DNA of 64,000 nucleotides from Bacteroides propionicigenes (GCF_018390535.1 NZ_JAHBBW010000003.1:186001-250000), one strand, 5' to 3'; counted from the stretch's first letter, positions 1 to 9,587 are shown. The notes: generated by a model not told the origin, from the sequence alone. A program made the numbers and translations.

Positions 1-471
1 GCAAGTTATGTGCTTAATAGTACAGGGGCTGATGACTTTGAAAATGCGACAATTAAAAAAATCGGCTTCGCCAGCGATTATTCAAATTCTAATAATGGTA
101 TCAGCTACTATGATAAGGAGACTATCCTGATACCGGTTGTTTTCTTATATAATTCAGCGGATTTAACCAAGCATCACTTTACTTTGGTTTATGACGAATC
201 ACAGGAGCCGGCTGATGATACGACTTTAGAACTGTATTTGCGTTATGAGACAACTGACACTGAAGTAAAAGCTGATGGTAATATTTATAAAGCATTTGGC
301 ATAGAGGAGGCTCTTTCTGTATTTAAGGCAAAAACAGGCAAAAGCGCTCCTACGAAAATAAAGATTTGGGCAAATGAAGGTCAGAAAGCTGATTCAAATA
401 GTTTGGAGAACGCTAAAGACGAGCTTCAGTCCTATGAGGTAAGCTACTCATTTAAAACAGATGATAAATAA
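1..471 (+). CDS. NigD-like lipoprotein, C-terminal part (5' end outside window)
   Basis: The frame is open from the first base, so the visible 156 residues are the 3' part of a longer gene. The segment looks like the C-terminal beta-sandwich of NigD-like Bacteroides surface lipoproteins: a strand ending HHFTLVYD, then a linker, then TTLELYLRYETTDTE, then a final strand near the C terminus. The signal peptide and N-terminal OB-like domain would lie upstream. Function is unknown; the NigD name comes from a bacteriocin-associated locus and implies no activity. The next gene starts at the base after the stop codon, which suggests co-transcription. The family assignment is by pattern only. Confidence 0.5.
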   Translation, partial: ASYVLNSTGADDFENATIKKIGFASDYSNSNNGISYYDKETILIPVVFLYNSADLTKHHFTLVYDESQEPADDTTLELYLRYETTDTEVKADGNIYKAFGIEEALSVFKAKTGKSAPTKIKIWANEGQKADSNSLENAKDELQSYEVSYSFKTDDK

Positions 472-1047
472 TTGAATTACAAGGAATTATTTCATATAGC
501 AATGCAACTGATTTCCTCTCCGGCACGTGCCTGGGAGGAAATTCGTTTGGAAGAGGATAGGCGAAAGGTGTTTACAGCTTTTGTCTATCCTATGATTGGT
601 TTATGCGGATTGTCAGTCTTTATCGGTTCTTTGATGGCGAAAGGCTGGGGCGGTCCGCAAAGTTTTCAGTATGCCATGACACAATGCTGTGCGGTGGCGG
701 TATCCCTGTTCGGGGGATATTTTTTGGCAGCCTATCTCATCAATGGGTTGCGTGTCCGTATGTTTTTTATGGACAATGATATTCCTTTGACGCAACAGTT
801 TGCAGGTTATGCGTTGGTAGTCCCTTTCTTGTTGAAAATCATTATAGGCATATTGCCCGATTTCAGCATAATAGCCTTGTTGCTTCAATTTTATATTGTG
901 TATGTAGTGTGGGAAGGAAGCGCTATTGTGATGAAAGTAGCGGAAAAAGACCGTTTGAGGTTCACCATTCTTTCTTCTATTTTGTTAATAGCTTGTCCGG
1001 CAGTGATAGAATTCATATTCAATAAGCTGACGGTAGTGCTGAACTGA
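472..1047 (+). CDS. Yip1-family integral membrane protein
   Basis: A 191-residue protein with about five hydrophobic segments. The N-terminal block, with [10 protein letters not shown] before the first membrane span, is typical of Yip1-domain proteins in Bacteroidales. The reading frame begins with TTG directly after the preceding stop codon. The next in-frame ATG is at 502, inside the conserved amphipathic N terminus, so TTG is preferred. The bacterial Yip1 family has no established biochemical role; a membrane-organising function is only a guess. smpB follows after 8 bases, so the two are probably co-transcribed. Confidence 0.75.
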   Translation: MNYKELFHIAMQLISSPARAWEEIRLEEDRRKVFTAFVYPMIGLCGLSVFIGSLMAKGWGGPQSFQYAMTQCCAVAVSLFGGYFLAAYLINGLRVRMFFMDNDIPLTQQFAGYALVVPFLLKIIIGILPDFSIIALLLQFYIVYVVWEGSAIVMKVAEKDRLRFTILSSILLIACPAVIEFIFNKLTVVLN

Positions 1048-1055
1048 TTGATTTT

Positions 1056-1508
1056 ATGAAACAAGCTCCTGTAAATATTAAGAATAAGCGTGCTACATTC
1101 GATTACGAATTGGTAGATACCTATACTGCGGGCATTGTGCTCACCGGTACGGAGATTAAGTCTATCCGTTTGGGAAAAGCCAGTCTGGTAGATACATTCT
1201 GTTACTTTGCCAACGGCGAACTGTGGGTAAAGAATATGCATATCGCCGAATATTTTTATGGTTCGTACAATAACCATAACGCACGCAGGGAGCGTAAACT
1301 TCTGTTGACAAAAAAAGAGCTGGATAAACTGCAGCGAGGCTCGAAAGATCCCGGTTTTACCATGATACCCGTCCGTTTGTTTATCAATGAAAAAGGACTG
1401 GCAAAGGTTGTTGTTGCTCTTGCAAAGGGTAAGAAGCAATATGACAAACGTGAGGCTTTGAAAGAAAAAGATGATAAGCGCGATATGGCGCGTATGTTCA
1501 AAAGATAA
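1056..1508 (+). CDS. smpB: SsrA-binding protein SmpB
   Basis: A 150-residue protein of normal SmpB length. It binds tmRNA and delivers it to stalled ribosomes in trans-translation, in the cytoplasm. Family hallmarks are the N-terminal [12 protein letters not shown] block, [11 protein letters not shown], the NMHIAEY strand, and a basic C-terminal tail containing [10 protein letters not shown] that becomes helical in the decoding centre. It lies between the Yip1-type gene and metH; metH begins 2 bases after its stop codon, so the three genes form a tight transcription unit. Identification is secure. Confidence 0.97.
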   Translation: MKQAPVNIKNKRATFDYELVDTYTAGIVLTGTEIKSIRLGKASLVDTFCYFANGELWVKNMHIAEYFYGSYNNHNARRERKLLLTKKELDKLQRGSKDPGFTMIPVRLFINEKGLAKVVVALAKGKKQYDKREALKEKDDKRDMARMFKR

Positions 1509-1510
1509 TT

Positions 1511-4282
1511 ATGGTTTCTATTGAAAATCAGGTGCGTGAGCGCATCCTTATTCTGGACGGTGCTATGGGCACCATGATACAACAATACAACTTAACGGAG
1601 GAAGATTTCCGCGGAGAACGTTTTGCGCAGATTCCCGGACAGCTGAAAGGCAATAATGACATACTTTGTTTGACACGTCCGGATGTAATACAAGACATTC
1701 ACCGCAAATATCTTGCGGCAGGTGCAGACATTATCGAAACCAATACCTTTAGTTCTACAAGCGTCAGTATGGCAGACTATCACGTGCAGGAATATGTGCG
1801 TGAGATAAATCTTGCGGCTGTGAGGCTGGCACGTGAAGTTGCCGATGAATTTACGGCTTTAACTCCTGATAAGCCACGATTCGTGGCAGGTTCCGTAGGG
1901 CCTACCAATAAGACTTGTTCCATGAGTCCGGATGTGAATAATCCGGCTTTTCGCGCATTGACTTACGACGGACTGGCCGCTTCTTATCGCGAACAGATGG
2001 AAGCGATGCTCGAAGCAGGAGTCGATGCGTTGTTGATTGAGACTATATTTGATACATTGAATGCGAAAGCGGCTATATACGCTGCCGAGCAGGCAATGAA
2101 GGCTACCGGTGTTCGCGTACCGTTGATGCTTTCCGTAACGGTTTCCGATGTAGGCGGGCGCACTTTGTCCGGACAAACGTTGGACGCATTTCTGGCTTCT
2201 GTGCAGCATGCCGATATTTTCTCCGTCGGGCTCAACTGTTCTTTCGGAGCCCGACAGCTGAAACCTTTTCTCGAACAATTGTCCGCTCGTGCCCCCTATT
2301 ACATAAGCGCATATCCCAATGCAGGCTTGCCCAACAGTCTTGGCTCATACGACCAAACACCGGCTGAGATGGCTGTTGAGATGCAAGAGTACATTCGTGG
2401 AGGGCTGGTAAATATAATCGGCGGGTGTTGCGGTACGACGGACGAGTATATCGCTGCATATTCATCATTGATAACCGATGCTGTGCCGCGTATTCCGGTT
2501 CCTGCACCCGCTAACCTTTGGCTTTCCGGTCTGGAACTGTTGGAAGTAAAGCCGGAAAATAACTTCGTCAATGTAGGCGAGCGTTGCAATGTTGCCGGTT
2601 CGCGCAAGTTTCTGCGTCTAATCAACGAGAAGAAATATGATGAAGCGCTGAGTATCGCTCGTCAACAGGTAGAAGACGGAGCGCAGATTATCGATATAAA
2701 TATGGACGACGGATTACTGGATGCGGAAAGGGAAATGACGACTTTCCTCAATCTGATAGCTTCCGAGCCGGAAATAGCACGTGTTCCCGTAATGATAGAC
2801 TCCTCCAAATGGGACGTGATAGTTGCGGGATTAAAATGCGTGCAAGGTAAGTCTGTCGTCAACTCCATATCTTTGAAAGAAGGTGAAGAGATATTTCTTG
2901 AGCACGCCCGTATTGTAAAGCAATATGGTGCAGCTACGGTAGTAATGGCTTTTGATGAACGGGGACAAGCTGATACATACGAGCGCAGAATCGAAGTATG
3001 CGAACGTGCTTACCGTCTGTTGGTAGATAAAGCCGGCTTCAATCCGCACGATATTATTTTCGACCCGAATGTGCTTGCAGTAGCTACGGGGATGGACGAG
3101 CATAATAATTATGCTGTCGATTTTATTCGTGCTGCCGCTTGGATACGGAAGAACCTGCCCGGCGCTCATGTCAGCGGCGGGGTTAGTAATCTTTCTTTCT
3201 CGTTTCGCGGCAACAATTATATCCGTGAAGCAATGCATGCGGTGTTCCTTTATCATGCCATTCGTGAAGGGATGGACATGGGCATTGTGAATCCTGCCAC
3301 TTCCGTGCTCTATACCGATATACCCGCTGATGTACTGGAGCGTATCGAGGATGTTGTCCTCAATCGCCGCGCAGATGCTGCCGAGCGTTTGATTGAGACT
3401 GCCGAACGCCTGAAAGCCGAGGCGGAAGCTGCCAAGAGTTCTTCTCCAAACGGTACTTCACGGCTTTCAGCTCCCAACTCTCAACTTTTCTGGCGTGAGA
3501 GTACCGTAGAGGAGCGTTTAAAGTATGCTTTGACAAAGGGCGTCGGAGATTATCTGGAAGAAGACCTTGCAGAAGCCCTGAAGAACTATCCGAAGGCCGT
3601 AGATATAATTGAGGGTCCTCTGATGGCAGGGATGAATTATGTGGGCGATTTGTTCGGTGCAGGTAAAATGTTCCTTCCGCAAGTTGTCAAGACGGCGCGT
3701 ACCATGAAGAAAGCGGTAGCTATCCTTCAGCCGGTTATCGAATCGGAGAAGCAGGAAGGTGCAACCTCTGCCGGCAAGGTATTACTTGCCACGGTGAAAG
3801 GCGACGTACACGATATTGGCAAAAATATAGTTTCCGTCGTAATGGCTTGCAACGGATATGAGATAATTGATTTGGGAGTGATGGTTCCCGCTGAAACGAT
3901 TGTACAGCGTGCCATAGAAGAAGAGGTGAATATGATTGGGCTGAGCGGCCTCATTACCCCTTCGTTGGACGAAATGGTGCACGTTGCCATTGAATTGGAA
4001 AAAGCGGGAGTGGATATACCGTTGTTGATTGGCGGCGCTACTACTTCTCCTTTGCATACGGCGTTGAAGATAGCTCCGGTTTACCATGCCCCGGTTATTC
4101 ACTTAAAAGACGCTTCGCAGAACGCAACGATAGCAGCCCGCTTGATGAATCCCAATCAAAAAGCCGAGTTGATGGAAAGCCTCTCCGCCGAGTATCAACA
4201 ATTGCGCGAGAAGAATCAGGAGAAACAGATTAAGACAGTTTCCCTAGAAGAGGCAAAGGCAAACCGGTTGAAATTGTTTTGA
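1511..4282 (+). CDS. metH: Cobalamin-dependent methionine synthase, without reactivation domain
   Basis: Transfers the methyl group of methyltetrahydrofolate to homocysteine via cobalamin, in the cytoplasm. Domain order in 923 residues: homocysteine-binding barrel with zinc cysteines (NCSFG near residue 242, GGCCGTT near 306), pterin-binding barrel (about 350-610), cap helices and a Rossmann B12 domain with the DVHDIGKN motif whose His (about 767) ligates cobalt. It ends soon after the B12 domain, so the C-terminal AdoMet reactivation domain of E. coli MetH is missing. A serine/proline linker around residues 643-660 carries a heptamer-repeat-derived sequence (about 3470-3490). It needs B12, which relates it to the riboswitch at 53.9 kb. 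Confidence 0.95.
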   Translation: MVSIENQVRERILILDGAMGTMIQQYNLTEEDFRGERFAQIPGQLKGNNDILCLTRPDVIQDIHRKYLAAGADIIETNTFSSTSVSMADYHVQEYVREINLAAVRLAREVADEFTALTPDKPRFVAGSVGPTNKTCSMSPDVNNPAFRALTYDGLAASYREQMEAMLEAGVDALLIETIFDTLNAKAAIYAAEQAMKATGVRVPLMLSVTVSDVGGRTLSGQTLDAFLASVQHADIFSVGLNCSFGARQLKPFLEQLSARAPYYISAYPNAGLPNSLGSYDQTPAEMAVEMQEYIRGGLVNIIGGCCGTTDEYIAAYSSLITDAVPRIPVPAPANLWLSGLELLEVKPENNFVNVGERCNVAGSRKFLRLINEKKYDEALSIARQQVEDGAQIIDINMDDGLLDAEREMTTFLNLIASEPEIARVPVMIDSSKWDVIVAGLKCVQGKSVVNSISLKEGEEIFLEHARIVKQYGAATVVMAFDERGQADTYERRIEVCERAYRLLVDKAGFNPHDIIFDPNVLAVATGMDEHNNYAVDFIRAAAWIRKNLPGAHVSGGVSNLSFSFRGNNYIREAMHAVFLYHAIREGMDMGIVNPATSVLYTDIPADVLERIEDVVLNRRADAAERLIETAERLKAEAEAAKSSSPNGTSRLSAPNSQLFWRESTVEERLKYALTKGVGDYLEEDLAEALKNYPKAVDIIEGPLMAGMNYVGDLFGAGKMFLPQVVKTARTMKKAVAILQPVIESEKQEGATSAGKVLLATVKGDVHDIGKNIVSVVMACNGYEIIDLGVMVPAETIVQRAIEEEVNMIGLSGLITPSLDEMVHVAIELEKAGVDIPLLIGGATTSPLHTALKIAPVYHAPVIHLKDASQNATIAARLMNPNQKAELMESLSAEYQQLREKNQEKQIKTVSLEEAKANRLKLF

Positions 4283-4283
4283 G

Positions 4284-4309
4284 AAAAGCCCTGAGGTGTA
4301 TCAGCTTTT
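4284..4309. terminator. Possible weak bidirectional terminator between metH and mltF
   Basis: AAAAGC and GCTTTT form a 6-bp stem, with a further TGA/TCA pairing inside, between the convergent metH and transglycosylase genes. It overlaps the last codon of the minus-strand gene. The stem is short, so this is tentative. Confidence 0.3.
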
Positions 4310-5725
4310 AATCTTCTTCTTGTACTGTTCGAATCGTGCGGTGATGTCCCTTACGAAGTTATAAGTTTCTATTCCGCGGAAGTAACCGTACTTGCAAACC
4401 GGGTCGGTGAAGTATTCTTCATTGCTTTTCAAGAGGATGAAATTCTCCACATTGTCCCGCCATATGTATTTGTCCTTTCCGTATTTCTCGGCTAAAGCCA
4501 TGGCATCGAGCACATGTCCGATACCGGAATTGTAGGATGCCAATACAAAATTAATCCGTTCCTCTTGAGGAATGGCCGAGAAACTTTTGGCGGTAGCGGC
4601 AATATACTTTGTGGCGGCTTTTATACTTTCTTCCGGGTTGTGCTCTTTGCCCGGAGGCATTCCCATGGCACGTGCCGTGGCGGGCATCAGTTGCATCAAT
4701 CCCCTTGCACCTGCCCAAGAAACAGCGGTAGTGTCGAAGTTGGATTCCGTATAGGCCAAGGATGCCAATAAACGCCAATCCCAATTAATGTCCGGTGCAT
4801 ACTTCTTGAAAAGAGGGTCGAAATGCGATATTTTTCCTTCCCGCAGAGACAGGATAGGAGAGTGGGGAATGGCTTTGCTGATTTCAAAATATCGTTTCAT
4901 ACTGGCTGTATACGCCGGAGAGGTCATATTCTCTTCATGCCATTTGTTGGCGGCTTCCGCCAGTTGCGGACAATCCTTGCGTACAGCCCACGAGGCCCGT
5001 TGGTCAAAGCTGATGGAAAGCCCGATGTTCAGGTTGGGATAATAGGTAGTGTTGAGCCGGGCTACATCATTGTCCGCCACGGTGTAAGGTATCTTACCCT
5101 GCGATACTTGCATAATCAGGTCTTCTATCGTGATGCTGTCATTGCTTACTTTGTGGATATGGATGCCGCCACCCAATTCCTTGTCCAGATTGACAAGACG
5201 CTCATAGTATTTTCCGGGTTTCACATACACATCTTTTCCGATGAGTTCCGTTACGTCCTTCAGCGGTTTTGTACGTCCGCCTGCGCGTTGCACTATGACC
5301 TGATGTGTAATCACTTCTTCTCCGCAATATATCAGGCTGTCTTTCCATTCCTTGGTTATGGGCAGGTTGTAGGCTATGAGGTCGCCCTCGCCCGCAAGGA
5401 GTTTTTCAATCAGGTCGTGTACGCTTCCGGCAACTTTAATCTTCAGCTTCACGCCGAGGCTCTTGGCAAACTGTTCACTCAGTTCATACTGAAAACCCAT
5501 GTCTTGTCCGCGATAGATGAAGTAGGACGTAGAACTGTATAAGGTCAGCACTACCAGTTCTCCGCTATCCTTTATCTGTTGCAAATCACCGGTTTCTTCC
5601 TTTTCGCTTGCCGCACTATGATTGCCGCGGCATCCCATGACGCTGCAAAGCAACACGATTGCTATCAGCAATTGACAGTGGAAAACTGACAATTTGCGTT
5701 TGGCAAGGGGAGCACTCTCGGCCAT
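4301..5725 (-). CDS. mltF: MltF-like membrane-bound lytic murein transglycosylase (SBP_bac_3 + SLT)
   Basis: Cleaves the glycan strand of peptidoglycan to give 1,6-anhydromuramyl products. After a membrane or lipoprotein signal ending SVMGC, it has a solute-binding-type domain (about residues 60-270), then a lysozyme-like SLT domain with the catalytic Glu near residue 327 in AYTESNFD and the family block GARGLMQLMPATA. The frame stays open to 5782, but that start would overlap the upstream uridine kinase gene; the ATG at 5725 avoids this and gives 474 residues. The sequence under the signal peptide (5664-5695) is a short repeat of the ATTGACA type. The lipobox is imperfect, with Met at -2. 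Confidence 0.88.
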   Translation of the reverse strand: MAESAPLAKRKLSVFHCQLLIAIVLLCSVMGCRGNHSAASEKEETGDLQQIKDSGELVVLTLYSSTSYFIYRGQDMGFQYELSEQFAKSLGVKLKIKVAGSVHDLIEKLLAGEGDLIAYNLPITKEWKDSLIYCGEEVITHQVIVQRAGGRTKPLKDVTELIGKDVYVKPGKYYERLVNLDKELGGGIHIHKVSNDSITIEDLIMQVSQGKIPYTVADNDVARLNTTYYPNLNIGLSISFDQRASWAVRKDCPQLAEAANKWHEENMTSPAYTASMKRYFEISKAIPHSPILSLREGKISHFDPLFKKYAPDINWDWRLLASLAYTESNFDTTAVSWAGARGLMQLMPATARAMGMPPGKEHNPEESIKAATKYIAATAKSFSAIPQEERINFVLASYNSGIGHVLDAMALAEKYGKDKYIWRDNVENFILLKSNEEYFTDPVCKYGYFRGIETYNFVRDITARFEQYKKKIKS

Positions 5726-5744
5726 ATATGCAGAATTAAGTTGG

Positions 5745-6350
5745 TTACAAGTGTTTTTTGATATACATCGTGAGGATATCAATCGCTACCTGATTGCTTC
5801 CGCCTTCCGGTATGATAAGGTCGGCATATCGCTTGCAGGGTTCTATAAACTGCAGATGCATCGGTTTCAGGATACGGGTATAACGTTCCATTACTGCTTC
5901 GGCAGTACGTCCTCGCTCTATGACATCACGCTGGATTACGCGGATGAGACGTTCGTCAGGATCTGCATCGACAAAGATTTTGAGATCCATCATGCTGCGC
6001 AGCTTTTTGTCACATAAGGCAAGTATACCTTCGATGATGATGACTCCCCGCGGTTCGATGTGAATGGTTTCGGGCTGGCGGGTACAGGTCAGATAGGAAT
6101 ATGTGGGCTGCTCGATGCTTTTGCCTTCACGAAGCATGGATACGTGTTTGGACAAAAGTCCCCAGTCGAAAGCATCCGGGTGGTCGAAATTAATATTCTG
6201 CCGTTCTTCTACGGGGACGTGACTGCTGTCTTTGTAGTAAGAGTCTTGGGGTAACAATACCACTTCACCTGCCGACAGGCTTTCGACTATTTTACGTACT
6301 ACGGTGGTCTTTCCCGACCCGGTTCCGCCTGCAATTCCTATTATTAACAT
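5745..6350 (-). CDS. udk: Uridine kinase
   Basis: Phosphorylates uridine and cytidine to UMP and CMP in pyrimidine salvage, in the cytoplasm. The 201-residue product begins MLIIGIAGGTGSGKTT, with the P-loop at residues 8-15, followed by LPQDSYYKD and NFDHPDAFDW, both characteristic of Udk. The frame is open to 6437, but the added residues are unlike the family and would cover the promoter region, so the ATG at 6348-6350 is the start. A well-formed minus-strand promoter lies at 6418-6449. The transglycosylase gene follows 19 bases downstream. Confidence 0.96.
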   Translation of the reverse strand: MLIIGIAGGTGSGKTTVVRKIVESLSAGEVVLLPQDSYYKDSSHVPVEERQNINFDHPDAFDWGLLSKHVSMLREGKSIEQPTYSYLTCTRQPETIHIEPRGVIIIEGILALCDKKLRSMMDLKIFVDADPDERLIRVIQRDVIERGRTAEAVMERYTRILKPMHLQFIEPCKRYADLIIPEGGSNQVAIDILTMYIKKHL

Positions 6351-6381
6351 CCGTTTAAGTATATATTTGAAACAAAACGAG

Positions 6382-6389
6382 TATTTTTG
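6382..6389 (+). promoter_or_regulatory. Putative -7 element for the Dabb gene
   Basis: TATTTTTG matches TAnnTTTG and lies 64 bases before the ATG at 6453. No clear TTTG is found at the usual spacing upstream. It faces away from the udk promoter, so this intergenic region would be divergent. Confidence 0.35.
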
Positions 6390-6417
6390 CGGTTTTAAAA
6401 GCAACCGTTTCGGTTGA

Positions 6418-6449
6418 CAAATATAGGTATAAATCATTTAAATAACAAA
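6418..6449 (-). promoter_or_regulatory. Bacteroides-type promoter of udk
   Basis: On the minus strand the sequence reads TTTG, 20 bases, TATATTTG, matching the Bacteroides -33/-7 consensus TTTG and TAnnTTTG. Transcription would start near 6410, about 60 bases before the udk ATG. A short palindrome CAACCG-TTT-CGGTTG (6402-6416) sits at the expected start site and could be an operator or leader hairpin. Confidence 0.65.
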
Positions 6450-6452
6450 GTT

Positions 6453-6752
6453 ATGGTAAAGCATATTGTATTATTTAAGCTGAAAGACGAAGCTCCCGCT
6501 GACGAAAAGTTAGCTGCAATGAATAATTTTAAGAAGGCTATTGAAGCGCTTCCCGCTAAGATATCCGTTATCCGTAAGATTGAAGTCGGATTGAACATCA
6601 ATCCTGCCGAGACTTGGAGCATTGCTCTTTACAGCGAATTCGATACGTTGGACGATGTGAAGTTCTACGCTACGCATCCCGACCATGTAGCTGCCGGCAA
6701 GCTCATTGCAGAGGTTAAAGAAAGCCGTGCCTGCGTGGATTATGAAGTATAA
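6453..6752 (+). CDS. Dabb-family (stress-responsive A/B barrel) protein
   Basis: A 99-residue ferredoxin-fold dimeric barrel protein. The N-terminal strand MVKHIVLFKLK, the NPAETWSIALYSEFDTLDDVKFYATHPDH block and the CVDYEV ending match the Dabb family closely. The frame extends upstream to 6414, but those codons lie in the promoter region, so the ATG at 6453 is chosen. Plant relatives are stress-induced and some family members are cyclases; the bacterial role is unknown. dsbD starts 23 bases downstream and may be co-transcribed. Confidence 0.85.
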   Translation: MVKHIVLFKLKDEAPADEKLAAMNNFKKAIEALPAKISVIRKIEVGLNINPAETWSIALYSEFDTLDDVKFYATHPDHVAAGKLIAEVKESRACVDYEV

Positions 6753-6775
6753 ATTAAAAAAAACGAAAGAATAAA

Positions 6776-8806
6776 ATGAAGAAAAGCATATTCTCCATTC
6801 TTCTGTTGCTTTTCGCCGTGGTGGTGCAGGCGCAGATACAGGAACCTGTCAAGTTTAAGTCGGAGTTAAAGACTTTGCAGGCAGGTGAGGCAGAGGTCGT
6901 ATTTACAGGAACTATTGATAAGGGCTGGCATGTGTACTCAACCGATTTGGGTGACGGCGGTCCTATTTCGGCAACATTTAATGTCGAAGAAATCTCAGGT
7001 GCGGAACTTATCGGGAAACTCAAGCCGATAGGAAAAGAAATTGCCGCATTCGACAAGCTATTCGAGATGAAGGTGCGCTATTTTGCAAATTCCGTTCAGT
7101 TTGTACAGAAGCTGAAGCTGACCGGTGGTGCATATAAGGTGGAAGGCTATTTGGAATATGGCGCATGTAATGACGAAAACTGTTTGCCGCCTACACAAGT
7201 GCCGTTCAAGTTTTCGGGCAATGCGGAAGGCGTGGTTCCTAAAGAACCGGCGGCCGATGCCCAACCGGTGAAACCGGAAGTTTCTTCCGAAACGGCCGAA
7301 ACCGGAGAGGCGACTATTATAGGTGGGGCGGAAGGAACTACCGGAATCAAAGTTGCCGATAACGGAACTATCGACCTTTGGAAACCGGTTATCAATGAAT
7401 TGCAAGCATTGGGCGAAACCACCTCGCAGGAAGATATGTCTTGGATTTACATCTTTATCACCGGATTTGTCGGCGGGTTGCTGGCATTGTTTACACCTTG
7501 CGTGTGGCCTATTATTCCAATGACTGTCAGCTTCTTCCTGAAACGTAGCAAAGACAAGAAGAAAGGTATTCGTGACGCTTGGACGTACGGTGCATCTATC
7601 GTAGTGATATATGTTGGTTTGGGGCTGCTGGTAACAGGGCTTTTCGGTGCTAATGCCTTGAATTCGTTGTCAACGAATGCTGTTTTCAACATCTTCTTCT
7701 TCTTGATGCTGATAGTTTTTGCGGCGTCTTTTTTCGGAGCTTTTGAAATTACGCTTCCTTCCAAGTGGAGCAATGCGGTAGACTCTAAAGCGGAAAAGAC
7801 AGGCGGCTTGCTCAGTATATTCTTGATGGCGTTTACGCTGTCGTTGGTGTCATTTTCGTGTACTGGCCCTATTATCGGTTTCTTGCTGGTACAGGTTTCC
7901 ACTACCGGCAACATGATAGCTCCGGCTATCGGGATGCTGGGTTTTGCTATTGCTTTGGCATTGCCGTTCACTCTGTTTGCACTGTTCCCGTCTTGGCTGA
8001 AGTCAATGCCCAAATCAGGCGGCTGGATGAATGTAATCAAGGTGACACTCGGGTTTCTTGAATTAGCGTTTGCGCTGAAATTCCTTTCCGTGGCCGATTT
8101 GGCTTACGGTTGGCGCATACTCGACCGTGAAACTTTCCTTGCATTGTGGATTGTACTGTTTGCCCTGCTTGGTTTCTATCTGTTGGGCAAAATCAAGTTC
8201 CCGCACGATGATGACGATGTAAAAGTCAGTGTGCCTCGTTTCTTTATGGCACTGGCTTCGCTGGCGTTTGCCGTATATATGCTTCCCGGGTTATGGGGGG
8301 CTCCGTTGAAGGCTGTCAGCGCTTTTGCACCGCCTATGCAGACGCAAGACTTCAATCTTTATAATAATGAGGTGCATGCCAAGTTCGATGATTACGACCT
8401 CGGTATGGAGTATGCCCGCCAACAGGGCAAGCCTGTGATGTTGGACTTTACCGGCTATGGTTGTGTGAATTGCCGTAAGATGGAACTTGCCGTATGGACA
8501 GACCCGAAAGTAAGCGATATTATCAATAACGACTATGTGCTCATTACGCTCTATGTAGACAATAAGACTCCGCTTCCCTCACCGGTGAAGATTGTGGAGA
8601 ACGGAACGGAACGTACCTTGCGTACGGTGGGCGATAAGTGGAGCTACTTGCAGCGGGTGAAGTTCGGCGCCAATGCCCAGCCTTTCTATGTGTTGATAAA
8701 CAATGAAGGTGAGCCGCTGAACAAGTCATATTCTTATGATGAAAGTATTCCAAAGTACATCGAGTTCCTGCAGACAGGATTGGAAAATTATAAAAAAGAA
8801 AAATAA
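6776..8806 (+). CDS. dsbD: Thiol:disulfide interchange protein DsbD
   Basis: Carries reducing equivalents from cytoplasmic thioredoxin across the inner membrane to periplasmic proteins. The 676 residues comprise a signal peptide (to about 20), a periplasmic N-terminal domain with the CNDENC pair, a transmembrane core with eight or more spans and the two essential cysteines (FTPCVWP near 242, FSCTGP near 362), and a C-terminal thioredoxin domain with CVNC at about 563-566. All redox cysteines expected for full-length DsbD are present. A strong terminator follows at 8821. The two minus-strand thioredoxins at 62.2-63.0 kb are plausible partners. Confidence 0.95.
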   Translation: MKKSIFSILLLLFAVVVQAQIQEPVKFKSELKTLQAGEAEVVFTGTIDKGWHVYSTDLGDGGPISATFNVEEISGAELIGKLKPIGKEIAAFDKLFEMKVRYFANSVQFVQKLKLTGGAYKVEGYLEYGACNDENCLPPTQVPFKFSGNAEGVVPKEPAADAQPVKPEVSSETAETGEATIIGGAEGTTGIKVADNGTIDLWKPVINELQALGETTSQEDMSWIYIFITGFVGGLLALFTPCVWPIIPMTVSFFLKRSKDKKKGIRDAWTYGASIVVIYVGLGLLVTGLFGANALNSLSTNAVFNIFFFLMLIVFAASFFGAFEITLPSKWSNAVDSKAEKTGGLLSIFLMAFTLSLVSFSCTGPIIGFLLVQVSTTGNMIAPAIGMLGFAIALALPFTLFALFPSWLKSMPKSGGWMNVIKVTLGFLELAFALKFLSVADLAYGWRILDRETFLALWIVLFALLGFYLLGKIKFPHDDDDVKVSVPRFFMALASLAFAVYMLPGLWGAPLKAVSAFAPPMQTQDFNLYNNEVHAKFDDYDLGMEYARQQGKPVMLDFTGYGCVNCRKMELAVWTDPKVSDIINNDYVLITLYVDNKTPLPSPVKIVENGTERTLRTVGDKWSYLQRVKFGANAQPFYVLINNEGEPLNKSYSYDESIPKYIEFLQTGLENYKKEK

Positions 8807-8820
8807 TAACTGAATAGAAG

Positions 8821-8848
8821 AAAGGATGCTGTATAAGTATCCTTTTTT
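8821..8848 (+). terminator. Rho-independent terminator after dsbD
   Basis: AAAGGATGC and GTATCCTTT form a 9-bp stem (one G-U pair) with a 7-base loop, followed by a T run. It lies 15 bases after the dsbD stop codon. Confidence 0.8.
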
Positions 8849-8868
8849 CGTAATCCATTTTTTTATTT

Positions 8869-9537
8869 ATGAAACACATTATCAACATTGACACTTGGGA
8901 ACGTCGTGACAATTACGGTTTTTTCCGTACATTTTTAAACTCATGGTATTCGGTGACTACCGAAATAGATTGTACGGAGGCCAGTGTTGCGGCAAAGCAA
9001 TCAAAACACTCTTTTTTCCTTTATTACTTGTATGCGGTTCTTCGTTCGGCTAATGAGGTGAACGAACTCCGTTACCGCATAGATAAGGACGGGCAGGTTG
9101 TATTTCACGACCGGGTAGACATTATTTCCCCGATTGCAGTTCCGGGAAAGACTTTCTATACAGTTCGTATTCCTTACCATGAAGACTTCAAACGCTTTTA
9201 TGCCGAAGCGTATGCTCTGATTACGAATATTCCCGAAGACGGTGACCCTTACGGTGCGGAAAAGACATTGATGCAGCAAGGAGATTACGATGTGGTGCAT
9301 CTGAGTGCAGTGCCCAAAATGTACTTCACATCGACCACTTATACCGTTGCCGAAGCCGGTAACGGTTGTAGCCATCCCCTGATGACCGTCGGTAAAGTAG
9401 TGTCTCGCGGAGAGCGTCTGGTGTTTCCGCTTTCCATTTATGTGAATCATGCTTTTGTGGACGGTTCGCATCTGGCTTCCTTTTTTGAGAAGATAGAGAA
9501 ACACTTGAAAGAAATTACAGAATTATTACAGAATTAA
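8869..9537 (+). CDS. Chloramphenicol acetyltransferase-like acyltransferase
   Basis: A 222-residue protein with the fold and length of type A chloramphenicol acetyltransferases. The N terminus ([19 protein letters not shown]) and the catalytic motif NHAFVDGSH, with the general-base His at about residue 194 and the following Asp-Gly, are conserved. Many Bacteroides chromosomes carry such a CAT-like gene without known chloramphenicol resistance, so the acyl acceptor is uncertain. It follows the dsbD terminator, so it has its own promoter, which I could not place. A long palindrome follows at 9588. Confidence 0.85.
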   Translation: MKHIINIDTWERRDNYGFFRTFLNSWYSVTTEIDCTEASVAAKQSKHSFFLYYLYAVLRSANEVNELRYRIDKDGQVVFHDRVDIISPIAVPGKTFYTVRIPYHEDFKRFYAEAYALITNIPEDGDPYGAEKTLMQQGDYDVVHLSAVPKMYFTSTTYTVAEAGNGCSHPLMTVGKVVSRGERLVFPLSIYVNHAFVDGSHLASFFEKIEKHLKEITELLQN

Positions 9538-9587
9538 TCTTTAGCTTTGCAGATGTGAAACCGATGTTAAATGTTTATATCAAGAGC

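Noticed and set aside
4823..5542. 239-codon open frame opposite the transglycosylase gene
   Set aside because: The minus-strand gene has both expected domains and a catalytic Glu; the other frame is a shadow.
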